A stretch of 64,000 nucleotides of DNA. It comes from CAZLKN01 sp964560135. GTDB taxonomy: Bacteria > Actinomycetota > JAICYB01. The stretch is taken from positions 1 to 64,000 of the forward strand of contig CAZLKN010000010.1 of NCBI GenBank assembly GCA_964560135.1, in the 5' to 3' direction. This document shows positions 9,012 through 17,588 of the stretch, one piece after another. The translations under genes were made by a program, and so were the position numbers. The notes under the pieces are model-generated. The model saw nothing but the letters and a program-made list of their open reading frames with translations, was not told where the DNA came from and searched no databases. Numbering within the stretch: the first letter of the stretch is position 1; every line of letters starts with the position of its first letter.

Positions 9012-9030
9012 CGACGAACACCTCCCAAGA

Positions 9031-9044
9031 CGAACTGATGTTCG
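9031..9044 (-). promoter_or_regulatory. LexA (SOS) box upstream of the DUF222/HNH gene
   Basis: The sequence CGAAC-TGAT-GTTCG matches the actinobacterial LexA operator CGAAC-N4-GTTCG perfectly. It lies 20 bases upstream of the start codon and just downstream of a minus-strand TAGACT hexamer (9051-9046), so LexA bound here would block transcription. LexA control of 13E12-family genes is known in Mycobacterium tuberculosis. Confidence 0.8.
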
Positions 9045-9126
9045 CAGTCTAGCGGGGACCGGTGACACCGACTGTCCGGTCGCCGACCCCGTACAGTGAA
9101 TGGGCGCGGGAGACAGGAGGGTCCAC

Positions 9127-10038
9127 ATGAGCATCACGCATGACCGGCCGAACCGGTCCGACTACGTCTCGGCCCGCGGGCTGCGGCGCGACGGCCTGCC
9201 GATGCGGCTGTGGGAGAAGGCCGTCCGTCTCGTGTGGGATCCCTCCGAGATCGACTTCAGCCAGGACGTCGCCCACTGGGCCGACCTCGATGACCGGCGC
9301 CGCGCCGGCCTCGGCGGCCAGGCCCGCGGGTTTATGGTCGGCGAGGAGGCGGTGACCCTCGACATCCTCCCGCTGCTGCGCGCGATCTCCGACGAGGGCC
9401 GCCTCGAGGAGACGATGTACCTGACGACATTCGCCTTCGAGGAGGCCAAGCACGTCGACTTCTTCACCCGCTGGTTCGACGCCGTCGGCTGCGATCCCCG
9501 GGAGCTGGAGACGGCCGTCCCCCGCGCTGCCGACTACGGGGGCTCGGCCGTGATCGACGACGAGCTGCCCAGAGTGATGCAGCGCCTGGACGGCGACCGG
9601 TCCGCGCAGGCCGTCCTCGACGCCGCGCTCACCTACAACCAGTTCGTCGAGGCGGTGCTGGCCATCGTCGGCTACAGGATCTGGGAGCGGATCTTCACCA
9701 GGCGGGACATCCTGCCCGGTTTCCAGCAGGGCCTAAAGCTCGTCCAGCGCGACGAGCGCCGTCACATCGCCTACGGCACCTACCTCTGCCGGCGGATCAT
9801 CGCCGCCGACCACGATCTGTGGTCGTTCGTCGAACAGCGCATGCACGACCTGACGGAGATGGCGCTGGACACCGGCGGTCAGGCCGCCGCCGCCTACGGG
9901 GACCGCTTCCAGCAATACGCCGACCTCGTCCGGGCCCAGGCCGCCCGGCGCCTCGCCGTTCTCCGTCCGGCGACCACGCTCACACCGGAGCGCGTCGAGG
10001 CCGACACCGAGGACACCCTCGTCCCCGATCTCGGGTAA
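9127..10038 (+). CDS. R2-like ligand-binding oxidase (R2lox)
   Basis: A 303-residue ferritin-fold oxidase with a Mn/Fe site. All metal ligands align with mycobacterial R2lox: E73, E106, H109, E175, E210 and H213. V76 and Y170 sit where R2lox forms its Val-Tyr ether crosslink, which separates it from ribonucleotide reductase R2. The family binds a long-chain fatty acid and probably performs two-electron oxidations; the natural substrate is unknown. Start ATG 9127 is preceded by AGGAGGG. It stands alone, divergent from the DUF222/HNH gene. The C-terminal 25 residues, rich in Thr, Asp and Glu, look disordered. Confidence 0.88.
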   Translation: MSITHDRPNRSDYVSARGLRRDGLPMRLWEKAVRLVWDPSEIDFSQDVAHWADLDDRRRAGLGGQARGFMVGEEAVTLDILPLLRAISDEGRLEETMYLTTFAFEEAKHVDFFTRWFDAVGCDPRELETAVPRAADYGGSAVIDDELPRVMQRLDGDRSAQAVLDAALTYNQFVEAVLAIVGYRIWERIFTRRDILPGFQQGLKLVQRDERRHIAYGTYLCRRIIAADHDLWSFVEQRMHDLTEMALDTGGQAAAAYGDRFQQYADLVRAQAARRLAVLRPATTLTPERVEADTEDTLVPDLG

Positions 10039-10109
10039 CACGCCGGAGGCGCTGCTCCAGCCTCGGAGAAACATCCGTGCCGCACGAACCAACCGCTCGA
10101 TGTCGACAG

Positions 10110-11468
10110 TCAGTCGAGGTTCGTGAGCCGTCCAACCACCGCGGCCAGCACCCTCAGCGCCGTCTCGTCGACGTCCGTGGTCGTGTTGGTGAGCATCACC
10201 ACAGCCGTCCCGCTCGGGCGGTGCAGGAACAGCGATGACCGGAACCCGCCGGTGCCCCCGTTGTGCCAGACCGCCGAGGAACCGTCCGGCATCGGGAGAT
10301 GGTTCCAGCCGAGGCCGATGCGGCCCCCGTCCCCGCGGTCCAGGCGCGGACGCTGCGCCTCCTCCAGGGCCTCCGGGAGGGGCGTCTGACCCGGGTCGAT
10401 GTTCGCGCGGGCGAAGCGGAGTACGTCCCCCGCCGAGGCCTCGAGCCCACCGGCGCCCGCGATCGCGCCCTGCGCCCAGTGCGGGACCGGTTCTCCCCTC
10501 TCGTCATGGCCCTGGACCCGCCGCGCACGAAGACCCTCCGCCACGTCCATCACCGTCTCCTCGAGCCCGAGGGGGAGGCAGACCCGCTCGACGACGAGCT
10601 CGTCGTAAGAGCGTGCGACCGTGCGGCCGAGGGCGTGGCCGAGGAGCCCGAAACCGTAGTTCGAGTAGGCGACGCGGCCGCCGATGGGTGCCTCCAGCGT
10701 CGTCCGTCCGAGGGCCTCGTACAGCCGCTCCACGGTGAAGTCCGCGTAGGGGTCCTGCGGGTCGGCCGGCTCGAAACCCGGCGGCAGTCGTGGCAGCCCC
10801 GCCGAGTGGGTGGCCAGGTCCACCAGCGTGATCCGCCGGCCGTCTGGCCGTGGCACCGGGATGCCGCCGGGCAGGTGGCGCTCCACCGGGTCGTCGAGCC
10901 CGACCTCGCCCCGGCCGGCCATCTCCGCGAGGAGGATCCCCGTGAAGGCCTTGGTGATCGAACCCAGCTCGAAGATGCCGTCGGCCGGCGCGTCGCCGAA
11001 AGCCGCCACCTCCCCGGTGTCACCCCGGACGACACCGGCGACTACGCCCCCCGCCGGGAGCCCGGAGGCCAGCGGCTCGACGTATTCGGCCAGCAGGTCT
11101 GCGGAGGACCCCTCCCAGGGCGGTGTGGACGCGAGGATCTCCCCCACCGAGGATCCCGAGCGGACCTGGAGACCCCTGAACCGGTGCGGAGGCTCCTCCT
11201 CCACCTGCGCGTGGACGCGGACGATCGCACCGTCGGCGCGCAACGCCGCCGCCAACCCCGTGGGCCCCGTCTCGGTGATCCGCTCGACCGTGGCCGTGGC
11301 CAGGGGGCCGAGCCGGCCGAGGAAGGCGACGACCTGCGCGACGGGCACGGCGTTGAGGAAGTCCGGAGCGAAGCCGTCCCGCACGCGCTCCTCGTCCACC
11401 ACGTCTTTCGCGACGAGGTCGATCAGCCAGCGGACCCTGTCCCCCACCGGGGTGTGCGGCAGTTCCAT
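10110..11468 (-). CDS. beta-lactamase/D,D-peptidase-fold serine hydrolase with ORF12-like N-terminal domain
   Basis: A 452-residue protein. The C-terminal domain carries the class C beta-lactamase/penicillin-binding motifs S170-I-T-K173, Y268-S-N270 and an HNGGTGG loop. No signal peptide is visible, so the enzyme is probably cytoplasmic. The first 110 residues (RWLIDLV..FLNAVPVAQVVAFLGRLG) resemble the scaffold domain in front of the esterase-like protein ORF12 of clavulanate clusters. An esterase role is therefore as likely as peptidoglycan or beta-lactam hydrolysis. ATG 11468 follows GGAGGAGGGGAG. A much longer frame continues upstream, but it is the complement of the acyl-CoA dehydrogenase gene. 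Confidence 0.8.
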   Translation of the reverse strand: MELPHTPVGDRVRWLIDLVAKDVVDEERVRDGFAPDFLNAVPVAQVVAFLGRLGPLATATVERITETGPTGLAAALRADGAIVRVHAQVEEEPPHRFRGLQVRSGSSVGEILASTPPWEGSSADLLAEYVEPLASGLPAGGVVAGVVRGDTGEVAAFGDAPADGIFELGSITKAFTGILLAEMAGRGEVGLDDPVERHLPGGIPVPRPDGRRITLVDLATHSAGLPRLPPGFEPADPQDPYADFTVERLYEALGRTTLEAPIGGRVAYSNYGFGLLGHALGRTVARSYDELVVERVCLPLGLEETVMDVAEGLRARRVQGHDERGEPVPHWAQGAIAGAGGLEASAGDVLRFARANIDPGQTPLPEALEEAQRPRLDRGDGGRIGLGWNHLPMPDGSSAVWHNGGTGGFRSSLFLHRPSGTAVVMLTNTTTDVDETALRVLAAVVGRLTNLD

Positions 11469-11558
11469 CTCCCCTCCTCCGCACCGACGATAGACCACCG
11501 CGACACGGCGGCGCGCCGCGGCGTAGGGTCGAACCACGCGAGACGAGGAGGTCGCCCC

Positions 11559-12773
11559 ATGGGGTTCGAGGTGCCGGAGCACGTCCGCCCGATCCGCGAC
11601 CGTGTCGAGTCCTTCGTCACCGAGCGCGTGTACACCGCCGAGCCGGTGCTCGACCGTGGGGGGGACGAGGCGTGGGAGGCGCTGCAGGATCTGATGCGGC
11701 AGGCCAAGGACGCTGGACTGTGGGCGCTCGGCCACCCCGCAGAACTCGGCGGTGGAGGACTGCCGTTCCTCGACTACGTGTACGTGAACGAGGTGATCGG
11801 CCGCAGCGAATACGCGATGGTCGCCCTCGGCACCCATTCGCTCCAGGACTCGATCATGCTCCACCGCTACGCCTCCCCCGACTGGCGGGAGCGCTACCTG
11901 AAGCCGCTCGTGGAAGGCGAGGTGTTCCCGTCCTTCGCGATGACCGAACCCGACGTTGCCTCGTCGGATCCCACCCAACTGCGCACCACGGCGACCCTCG
12001 AGGACGGCCGGTGGGTGATCCGCGGCCGGAAGTGGTTCACCACTGGCGCCAACCGGGCCGCCTACACCACGGTGATGTGCCGCACGGAACCCGACGGGAC
12101 GCCGCCGCACCTGTCGTTCAGCATGATCGTCGTCCCTACCGACACCCCCGGGTACACGATCCTCAGGGAGACGCCGGTGATGGGGTTGTCGGGCGGCCAC
12201 TGCGAGGTCCTCTACGACGAGGTGAGCGTGCCCGAGGAGAACATCCTCGGCCCCCGGGGACACGGGTTCGTGATCGCCCAGGAGCGCCTCGGGCCCGGAC
12301 GGATCTTCCACGTGATGCGCTGGCTCGGCCAGGCCCAGCGGGCCTTCGACCTGCTGTGCCGGCGGGCCAACGACCGCGTGGCCTTCGGCACCAGCCTCGG
12401 TGAGAAGCAGCTCGTCCGGAAGATGATCTTCGACTCGTACGCCCAGATCCAGTCCTGCCGCATGCTCACCCTCGACGCCGCCGCCAAGATCGACGCCGGC
12501 AGTCAGGCTCGTATCGAGATCGGCGTGATCAAGGTGGCGGCAGCCCAGATGCTCCACGACGTCATCGATCGCGCGATCCAGGTGCACGGGGCCCTCGGCC
12601 TGATCGACGACCTGCCGCTCCAGCGGATGTACCGCCACGCTCGCGCGGGGAGGATCTACGACGGCCCGGACGAGGTCCACGTGGACGCCACGGCCCGGCG
12701 TCTGCTGCGCATCTACGAACGGGGAGACACCTACGACTTCGGGGCCGGCGCGCACGGCGGGGGTCGCAGCTGA
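11559..12773 (+). CDS. acyl-CoA dehydrogenase family protein
   Basis: A 404-residue flavoenzyme that introduces a double bond alpha-beta to the acyl-CoA thioester. Family landmarks are FAMTEPDVASSD (FAD/substrate contact), RGRKWFTTGA, the RIFHVMRWLGQAQRAFDL helix, and the C-terminal QVHGALGLIDDLPLQRMYRHARAGRIYDGPDEVH stretch split over two helices. The last segment, with its early Arg-rich helix, resembles the acad-11-like subgroup acting on 4-hydroxy or long-chain acyl-CoAs. Start ATG 11559 has GACGAGGAGG eight bases upstream. It is divergent from the beta-lactamase-fold gene with 90 bases between. Confidence 0.9.
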   Translation: MGFEVPEHVRPIRDRVESFVTERVYTAEPVLDRGGDEAWEALQDLMRQAKDAGLWALGHPAELGGGGLPFLDYVYVNEVIGRSEYAMVALGTHSLQDSIMLHRYASPDWRERYLKPLVEGEVFPSFAMTEPDVASSDPTQLRTTATLEDGRWVIRGRKWFTTGANRAAYTTVMCRTEPDGTPPHLSFSMIVVPTDTPGYTILRETPVMGLSGGHCEVLYDEVSVPEENILGPRGHGFVIAQERLGPGRIFHVMRWLGQAQRAFDLLCRRANDRVAFGTSLGEKQLVRKMIFDSYAQIQSCRMLTLDAAAKIDAGSQARIEIGVIKVAAAQMLHDVIDRAIQVHGALGLIDDLPLQRMYRHARAGRIYDGPDEVHVDATARRLLRIYERGDTYDFGAGAHGGGRS

Positions 12774-12848
12774 CCATAACCGGTCATCGAGACGACGAAC
12801 GCGGCCAGGATCGCTATGCGGCGTCCACTCTTGGGCCCTATCGGACCG

Positions 12849-12989
12849 CTACAGGACGTCGTGGGTGTCGGAGTACGGCATCCAGGGGTCCAGCGACCAG
12901 TTGTGGCCGGCGTTCTTGGACGAACCCCCGCCGAGCCCGCCGGGCACCGGCTCGCGACCACGCCAGTGCGCGGGACGGCGGGCTTCCGG
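12849..12989 (-). pseudogene. C-terminal remnant of an unidentified protein
   Basis: The minus strand here reads as a plausible protein tail, including GGGSSKNAGHNWSLDPW and ending PYSDTHDVL before TAG. Codon use is like that of real genes in the window. The frame loses this character upstream at about 12990, where transposase remnants on the opposite strand begin. No family was recognised. It looks like a gene cut by an old insertion or deletion. Confidence 0.35.
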
Positions 12990-13044
12990 CCAACTCATCG
13001 GCCGCGCCGGGGGGATAGCCGGTGCCGTGAGTGCCGACGACGCG

Positions 13045-13203
13045 CCACCCCTCAACTCGCTCATCAAGAAGATCAAACGGATCGGGCACGGCTTCCGGAG
13101 TTTCCGCACCTACCGGCTCCGAGTGCCGCTGTACGCAGGAGACGTGAAATGGGACACTCCCTCAACCGTCAAGGTCCGCACCCGCCGTGCCAGGTTGGTA
13201 GCG
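13045..13203 (+). pseudogene. remnant of an ISL3-family transposase (C-terminus)
   Basis: The plus strand encodes NSLIKKIKRIGHGFRSF followed by YRLRVPLYAG, VKWDTPS and RARLVA. This matches the conserved end of ISL3-family transposases (LIKKIKRVGHGFRNFxNYRLRLLLHCGV.W). Only about 50 codons remain, there is no start, the DDE catalytic residues are missing and the stop codon is out of frame. No inverted repeats were found. It marks an old insertion at the left border of the oxidase cluster. Confidence 0.7.
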
Positions 13204-13211
13204 CAGAGCCG

Positions 13212-13823
13212 CTATTCGACGACGACCGTGCCTTCCATCTGCGGGTGGACGTCGCAGTGGAAGTACAGGGTCCCCGCATCGAGGGGCGGGATCTCGTAGT
13301 CGATCTGCTCTCCGCCGTCGATGATCTGGCCTGGGAATACGACCTCGTCGAACTCCGGACCGGTCGCGATCGCGATGTTGTGGGGCTCGGGGTCCGCGTG
13401 CCCGAACCGGATGACCGACTCCTCGCCCGCCGGCAGGTGGATCTCGTTGGTGTCGAAGGCATTCCCGGAAGCGCTCACCTCCACGACGGAAGCCGCATCC
13501 TCGGCGTGATCGCCGTTGTGCGCGTGGGTCTCGAGGCCCGCCTCCACATGGGACAGGGCGAAGACCCCTCCGCCGACCACCAGCAGCGCCCCCAGCACGC
13601 CCATGCCGATCAGGGTCGAGGACCTGAGCCTCGGTGACACGTGGATGAAGGCCGACACGCCGAGGATCACCAGCGCCACGGTGGTGGCCACGAAGATCGC
13701 CGGGGTCTTCCCAACGGCGAGCAGGACCCGGGAGAACGGGAACACGAGGATCTCGACGGCGAGCAGGGCGGCCAGGGGGATCCCGATCGGAAGGAGGACC
13801 CGGTCGCGCAGCAGAGGACTCAT
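13212..13823 (-). CDS. membrane-anchored cupredoxin of the oxidase cluster
   Basis: A 203-residue protein with three predicted membrane helices (about 12-30, 40-60, 72-91) and an external C-terminal cupredoxin domain. The type 1 copper ligands are H148, C190, H193 and M196 in PHNIAI and YFHCDVHPQMEG. The start ATG overlaps the ctaG stop by four bases (ATGA), so it is translationally coupled to the oxidase operon. It probably passes electrons to, or delivers copper to, the caa3 oxidase; the exact role is inferred from position. Confidence 0.82.
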   Translation of the reverse strand: MSPLLRDRVLLPIGIPLAALLAVEILVFPFSRVLLAVGKTPAIFVATTVALVILGVSAFIHVSPRLRSSTLIGMGVLGALLVVGGGVFALSHVEAGLETHAHNGDHAEDAASVVEVSASGNAFDTNEIHLPAGEESVIRFGHADPEPHNIAIATGPEFDEVVFPGQIIDGGEQIDYEIPPLDAGTLYFHCDVHPQMEGTVVVE

Positions 13824-14674
13824 CGCTCGGTCAGCTCCGCCTTCTCGACGTCACGCTCGACCGACCGCAGCCCGAGGACGTCCACACCTTCCCGGTCCTC
13901 CACCTGGAACCACTTCAGGAAGTACACGATGATGAACACCCACAGGATCGCGCCCCCGGCCAGCTTCATGATCAGGCCCGCCACGCGCTGGTCGGTGATG
14001 GGGGTGAGGTACAACCACGACAGCCGGGGTGTCGTCTCGTAGAACCGGTACAGGACGTCGTCGCCGAAGGTGAGGAACGACGCCGGCACCGTCGGGACGA
14101 GGGACTGCAGGAACAGGTACACCAGCCGTCCGGGATAGGACAGGGTCGGCAGCTCGATGAGCCGGTTCAGCACCGGCGACCACATGCACAGCGCGGACCC
14201 GAAGAGCACGGCGTGGGCCAGGAAGTGGAAGGGCTCCGAACGGGTGCTCAGGTCCACGACCTGCGGCACGTGCGTGAGCGCGATCACCGCGTTGAACAGC
14301 ACCAGAGCGACCAGAGGCCGGGTCAGGAACCGCACCGCCCGCAGGAGCGACACCGGACGCAGCAGCCACCGGACCAGCCAGTCGGGTGTACCGAGCAGGA
14401 GCAGCGGCGGCGCGACCAGAGAGAACAGCAGGTGCTGCACCATGTGCATCGAGTACAGGTAGCCCTCGGCGAGCTCGTGCAGCGGCCAGTCCGACGCGAT
14501 CCACAGCACCAGCAGCCCCGCCGAGAAGCAAGCGACCTGGGCTCGCGAGGCCGTGCGCTCCACCGGATGGACGAGACGGGGGCCGATCCGCCGGAGCGCG
14601 TAGGCGTAGCCGAAAGCCAGCGAGCCGATGAGCAGCCAGACGTCCGGGTGGGGATGCCACGTCAGTTGATCCAT
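13820..14674 (-). CDS. ctaG: CtaG-type cytochrome oxidase assembly membrane protein
   Basis: A 284-residue multi-pass protein of the caa3_CtaG family, needed for copper insertion into caa3-type oxidases in Bacillus. Conserved motifs include the early WHPHPDVW, the SMHMVQHLL histidine/methionine cluster, LLLLGTP and a second His/Met-containing helix FHFLAHAVLFGSALCMWSPV split by a turn. Start ATG 14674 (MDQLTWHPH) overlaps the end of ctaF by 13 bases. Confidence 0.85.
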   Translation of the reverse strand: MDQLTWHPHPDVWLLIGSLAFGYAYALRRIGPRLVHPVERTASRAQVACFSAGLLVLWIASDWPLHELAEGYLYSMHMVQHLLFSLVAPPLLLLGTPDWLVRWLLRPVSLLRAVRFLTRPLVALVLFNAVIALTHVPQVVDLSTRSEPFHFLAHAVLFGSALCMWSPVLNRLIELPTLSYPGRLVYLFLQSLVPTVPASFLTFGDDVLYRFYETTPRLSWLYLTPITDQRVAGLIMKLAGGAILWVFIIVYFLKWFQVEDREGVDVLGLRSVERDVEKAELTER

Positions 14675-15018
14675 GGACGATCGCCCAGGAAGACGCCGAA
14701 GGTGAGCAGCACGATGGCGTAGACCGCAGTCGCCAGCAGGATCCCGGCAACGAAGAGCTGCCGGAAGACCTTTTCGTCGAACTTGAGGTGCATGAACCAC
14801 AACGCGACGAGCGCGAACTTCACGATCATGAAGAACATCAGGAGAGCCACGAGCGCGCTCGGCGGCAGCATCTCCGCCTGCTCCATGTAGTAGAGGACCA
14901 CCTCCAGCGCGGTGGCGATCGCCAGCCAGATGGCGATCTTCACGTACTCCGCGGGACCGGGATGGGCGTGCTCGCCACCGCGCTCGCGCTCTGCGTCGAT
15001 CAGCTCTTGTTCGCTCAT
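14662..15018 (-). CDS. ctaF: cytochrome c oxidase subunit IV
   Basis: A 118-residue protein with three membrane helices, matching the prokaryotic COX4 family: short charged N-terminus, VKIAIWLAIATALEVVLYY, then LVALLMFFMIVKFALVALWFMHLKFD split over the second helix and loop, and a final helix. It sits in the standard position after subunit III. It stabilises the core oxidase and carries no cofactor. Confidence 0.85.
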   Translation of the reverse strand: MSEQELIDAERERGGEHAHPGPAEYVKIAIWLAIATALEVVLYYMEQAEMLPPSALVALLMFFMIVKFALVALWFMHLKFDEKVFRQLFVAGILLATAVYAIVLLTFGVFLGDRPWIN

Positions 15019-15022
15019 GGTC

Positions 15023-15631
15023 TTAATGGGGAACCAGGTAGACGACGGTGAAGATCAGCACCCAGACGATGTCCACGAAGTGCCAGTAGAGCCCGACCAA
15101 CTCGACCTGGAGGCTCCGCTCCGCGGGAAGCCGCCCGAGGATCGATAGCGTGAACAGGCTCAGGAGCAGGACGATCCCGATGCCGACGTGCGTGCCGTGG
15201 AAGCCGGTGAGCAGGAAGAAGGCGCTGGCCCCCGGATTCGTCGTCAACGTCATGCCCTCGTGGACGAACACCGTGAACTCGTACACCTGGCCCCCGAGGA
15301 ACACCATGCCCAGCAGCGCGGTGGCCAGCAGCCACGTCCTGGCCCGCCGGTGCTCGTCACGTTGGTGCGCGGCCAGAGCCAGCACCATCGAGAGGCTCGA
15401 CATGAGCAGGACGAACGAGCTGACCGAGGTGAACGGGATGTCGTAGAGCTCGTGGGGGAAGGGGCCCTGAGCGCCGCGGTTGCGGTACAGCAGGTAGGAG
15501 GAGATCAGGGCGCCGAACAGCAGGCACTCAGAGCCGATGAAGGCCCACATCGCGACCTTGCGGTTGTCGAGCCCGGTCGCCGTGTGGTGCCCGGCGGGGG
15601 GCGGATGGTGAACCGTCGGAGCCTGTTGCAC
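15023..15631 (-). CDS. ctaE: cytochrome c oxidase subunit III
   Basis: A 202-residue five-helix subunit III. Typical motifs are KVAMWAFIGSECLLFGALI, the FLGGQVYEF segment and the terminal VGLYWHFVDIVWVLIFTVVY (split across a helix). The start is GTG 15631, two bases after the ctaD stop, with GGGGAG inside the end of ctaD as ribosome-binding site; the longer open frame upstream is inside ctaD and has no conserved sequence. Confidence 0.88.
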   Translation of the reverse strand: MQQAPTVHHPPPAGHHTATGLDNRKVAMWAFIGSECLLFGALISSYLLYRNRGAQGPFPHELYDIPFTSVSSFVLLMSSLSMVLALAAHQRDEHRRARTWLLATALLGMVFLGGQVYEFTVFVHEGMTLTTNPGASAFFLLTGFHGTHVGIGIVLLLSLFTLSILGRLPAERSLQVELVGLYWHFVDIVWVLIFTVVYLVPH

Positions 15632-15633
15632 GG

Positions 15634-17559
15634 CTAGTGCTCCCCTTCTTCCTCTTCCTCGGAGGGCTCCATCGCCCACCCGTACAGCCCGGCGATCATG
15701 ACCAGGCCTCCGGCGACGAGCAGACCCCATTCGTAGATCAGCCCGTAGGCGATCAACGGGAGGCCGAGCGCCGCCACCAGGGGCCAGTAGGACGGGGCCG
15801 GCATATGGATGTGCGGTTCGCCGTCCTCGGCGCCATGTTCCTCCCCCACACCTTCCTCGTCCGCGGTCGCCGCCTCGCCCGATCCGCCCGCGGCGGCGGG
15901 GACCAGCCGCCCGGTCTCGTCCTCGGCGTACTTCTTGTGCCAGAAATCGTCACGGGCCTCGACGACGGGGATCTCGGCGAAGTTGTAGTGGGGCGGCGGC
16001 GAGGGGATCGCCCACTCGATGGTCCGTGCGTCCCAGGGATCCTCGGGGGCCATCACGCCGCGCACCTTGGTCACGAGCACGTTGACCATGAACACCAGGA
16101 TCGACACCGCGATGACGAATGCGCCCACCGTAGCGACGAGGTTCCACAGATCCCATCCCATGTCCTCGGGGAAGTGGTACTGCCGCCGGGGCATGCCCTG
16201 GAGGCCGAGGATGTGCATCGGCCCGAAGGTCAGGTTGAAGCCGATCAGCATCAGCCAGAAATGCACCTTGCCGAGGCCCTCGGAGAGCACCTTGCCGGTG
16301 ATCTTCGGCCACCAGTAGTAGATCCCGGAGAACAGCCCGAAGATCGCCCCACCGAACAGCACGTAGTGGAAGTGCGCAACCACGTAGTAGGTGTCGGTCT
16401 GCTGCCAGTTGTGGGGTACCACGGCATGGGTGACCCCGGACAGGCCCCCGATGATGAACATCGCCACGAACCCGATCGAGAACAGCATCGGGGACGTGAA
16501 TCTGATGTCACCGCCCCACAGCGTTCCCAGCCAGTTGAAGATCTTCACCCCCGTGGGGACGGCGATGAACATCGTGGAGATGGCGAAGGCGGAGTTGGCG
16601 ATCGGGCCCATCCCGGCGGCGAACATGTGGTGCGCCCAGACCCCCCAACCCATGAAGCCGATCGCGATCCCCGACAGCACCACGAACTGGTAGCCGAACA
16701 GCGGCTTGCGGGCGAAGGTGGGCAGGACCTCGCTGACGATCCCCATCGCCGGAAGGATCAGGATGTAGACCTCGGGGTGCCCGAACAGCCAGAACATGTG
16801 CTGCCACAGCACCGGATCACCGCCGGCCAGCGGGTTGAAGAACTGGGTGGCGAACATCCGGTCGAACATGATCTGGAAGAGCGCCACCGCGATCACCGGC
16901 ATCGCGAACAGGAGCAGGAAGTTGACCACCAGCGTCATCCACACGAAGACCGGCATCCGCATGAGGCTCATCCCGGGGGCACGCATGTTGATGATCGTCG
17001 TGACGAAGTTCACGGACGCCACCAGGGACGCGATACCCAGGATCTGCAGACCCAGGATCCAGAAGTCGATCCGGTGGCCCGGAGCGAACTCCGGGCGTGT
17101 CAGCGGCGCGTAGCCGAACCATCCCCCGTCGGGGGCCCCGCCGAGCAGGAAGCTCGACATGATGAAGAGTCCACCGAGCAGGAACACCCAGTAGCTGAAG
17201 GAGTTGAGGCGTGGGAACGCCACGTCCCGGGCTCCGATCATCAGCGGTGTGAAGTAGTTGAAGAACGCCGCCGACAGTGGCATGACCACGAGGAAGACCA
17301 TCGTGGTGCCGTGCATCGTCATGAGCTGGTTGAACATGTCGGCGGACAGGAACGTCCCGTCGGGACGAGCGAGCTGGACGCGCATCAGCAGCGCCTCGAT
17401 CCCGCCGATCAGGAAGAAGATGAACGCGGTGACCCCGTAGAGGATCCCGATCCGCTTGTGGTCGACCGTCGTCAGCCACCCGACCAACCCACGCGTGGTG
17501 GTCGGCCGCCGGAACAGGCTCTGCGACTCGGGCGTCATCCGCTCCGCTGTCGTCGCCAT
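15634..17559 (-). CDS. ctaD: cytochrome c oxidase subunit I with C-terminal membrane extension
   Basis: A 641-residue haem-copper oxidase core subunit of the A type: WLFGHPEVYILILP supplies the Cu(B) histidine, the crosslinked tyrosine and the D-channel glutamate region; HAVVPHNWQQTDTYYVVAHFHYVL supplies the haem histidines (written here over two helices). After the usual twelve helices there is a charged acidic linker (about 555-590) and two more helices at 595-632, a fused subunit-IV-like extension seen in some actinobacterial and caa3 oxidases. It couples oxygen reduction to proton pumping. Confidence 0.93.
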   Translation of the reverse strand: MATTAERMTPESQSLFRRPTTTRGLVGWLTTVDHKRIGILYGVTAFIFFLIGGIEALLMRVQLARPDGTFLSADMFNQLMTMHGTTMVFLVVMPLSAAFFNYFTPLMIGARDVAFPRLNSFSYWVFLLGGLFIMSSFLLGGAPDGGWFGYAPLTRPEFAPGHRIDFWILGLQILGIASLVASVNFVTTIINMRAPGMSLMRMPVFVWMTLVVNFLLLFAMPVIAVALFQIMFDRMFATQFFNPLAGGDPVLWQHMFWLFGHPEVYILILPAMGIVSEVLPTFARKPLFGYQFVVLSGIAIGFMGWGVWAHHMFAAGMGPIANSAFAISTMFIAVPTGVKIFNWLGTLWGGDIRFTSPMLFSIGFVAMFIIGGLSGVTHAVVPHNWQQTDTYYVVAHFHYVLFGGAIFGLFSGIYYWWPKITGKVLSEGLGKVHFWLMLIGFNLTFGPMHILGLQGMPRRQYHFPEDMGWDLWNLVATVGAFVIAVSILVFMVNVLVTKVRGVMAPEDPWDARTIEWAIPSPPPHYNFAEIPVVEARDDFWHKKYAEDETGRLVPAAAGGSGEAATADEEGVGEEHGAEDGEPHIHMPAPSYWPLVAALGLPLIAYGLIYEWGLLVAGGLVMIAGLYGWAMEPSEEEEEGEH

Positions 17560-17588
17560 CCTCTAGCTCCCTTTCGACCGGTCCACCG

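Noticed and set aside
6891..9038. 715-codon plus-strand frame rich in Arg, His and Pro
   Set aside because: It is the complement of the acetyltransferase and DUF222/HNH genes, and its low-complexity composition comes from the coding bias of the opposite strand.
10263..12773. Continuous 836-codon plus-strand frame, and its 881-codon minus-strand counterpart (10110-12755)
   Set aside because: Each is one real gene joined to the complement of its divergent neighbour. Ribosome-binding sites, conserved domains and length place the real genes at 10110-11468 (minus) and 11559-12773 (plus).
12865..13299. Intact 144-codon plus-strand gene including the transposase-like motif
   Set aside because: Only the middle matches ISL3 transposases; the beginning has no homology or ribosome-binding site and the end runs into the complement of the cupredoxin gene. 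It is annotated as a remnant instead.
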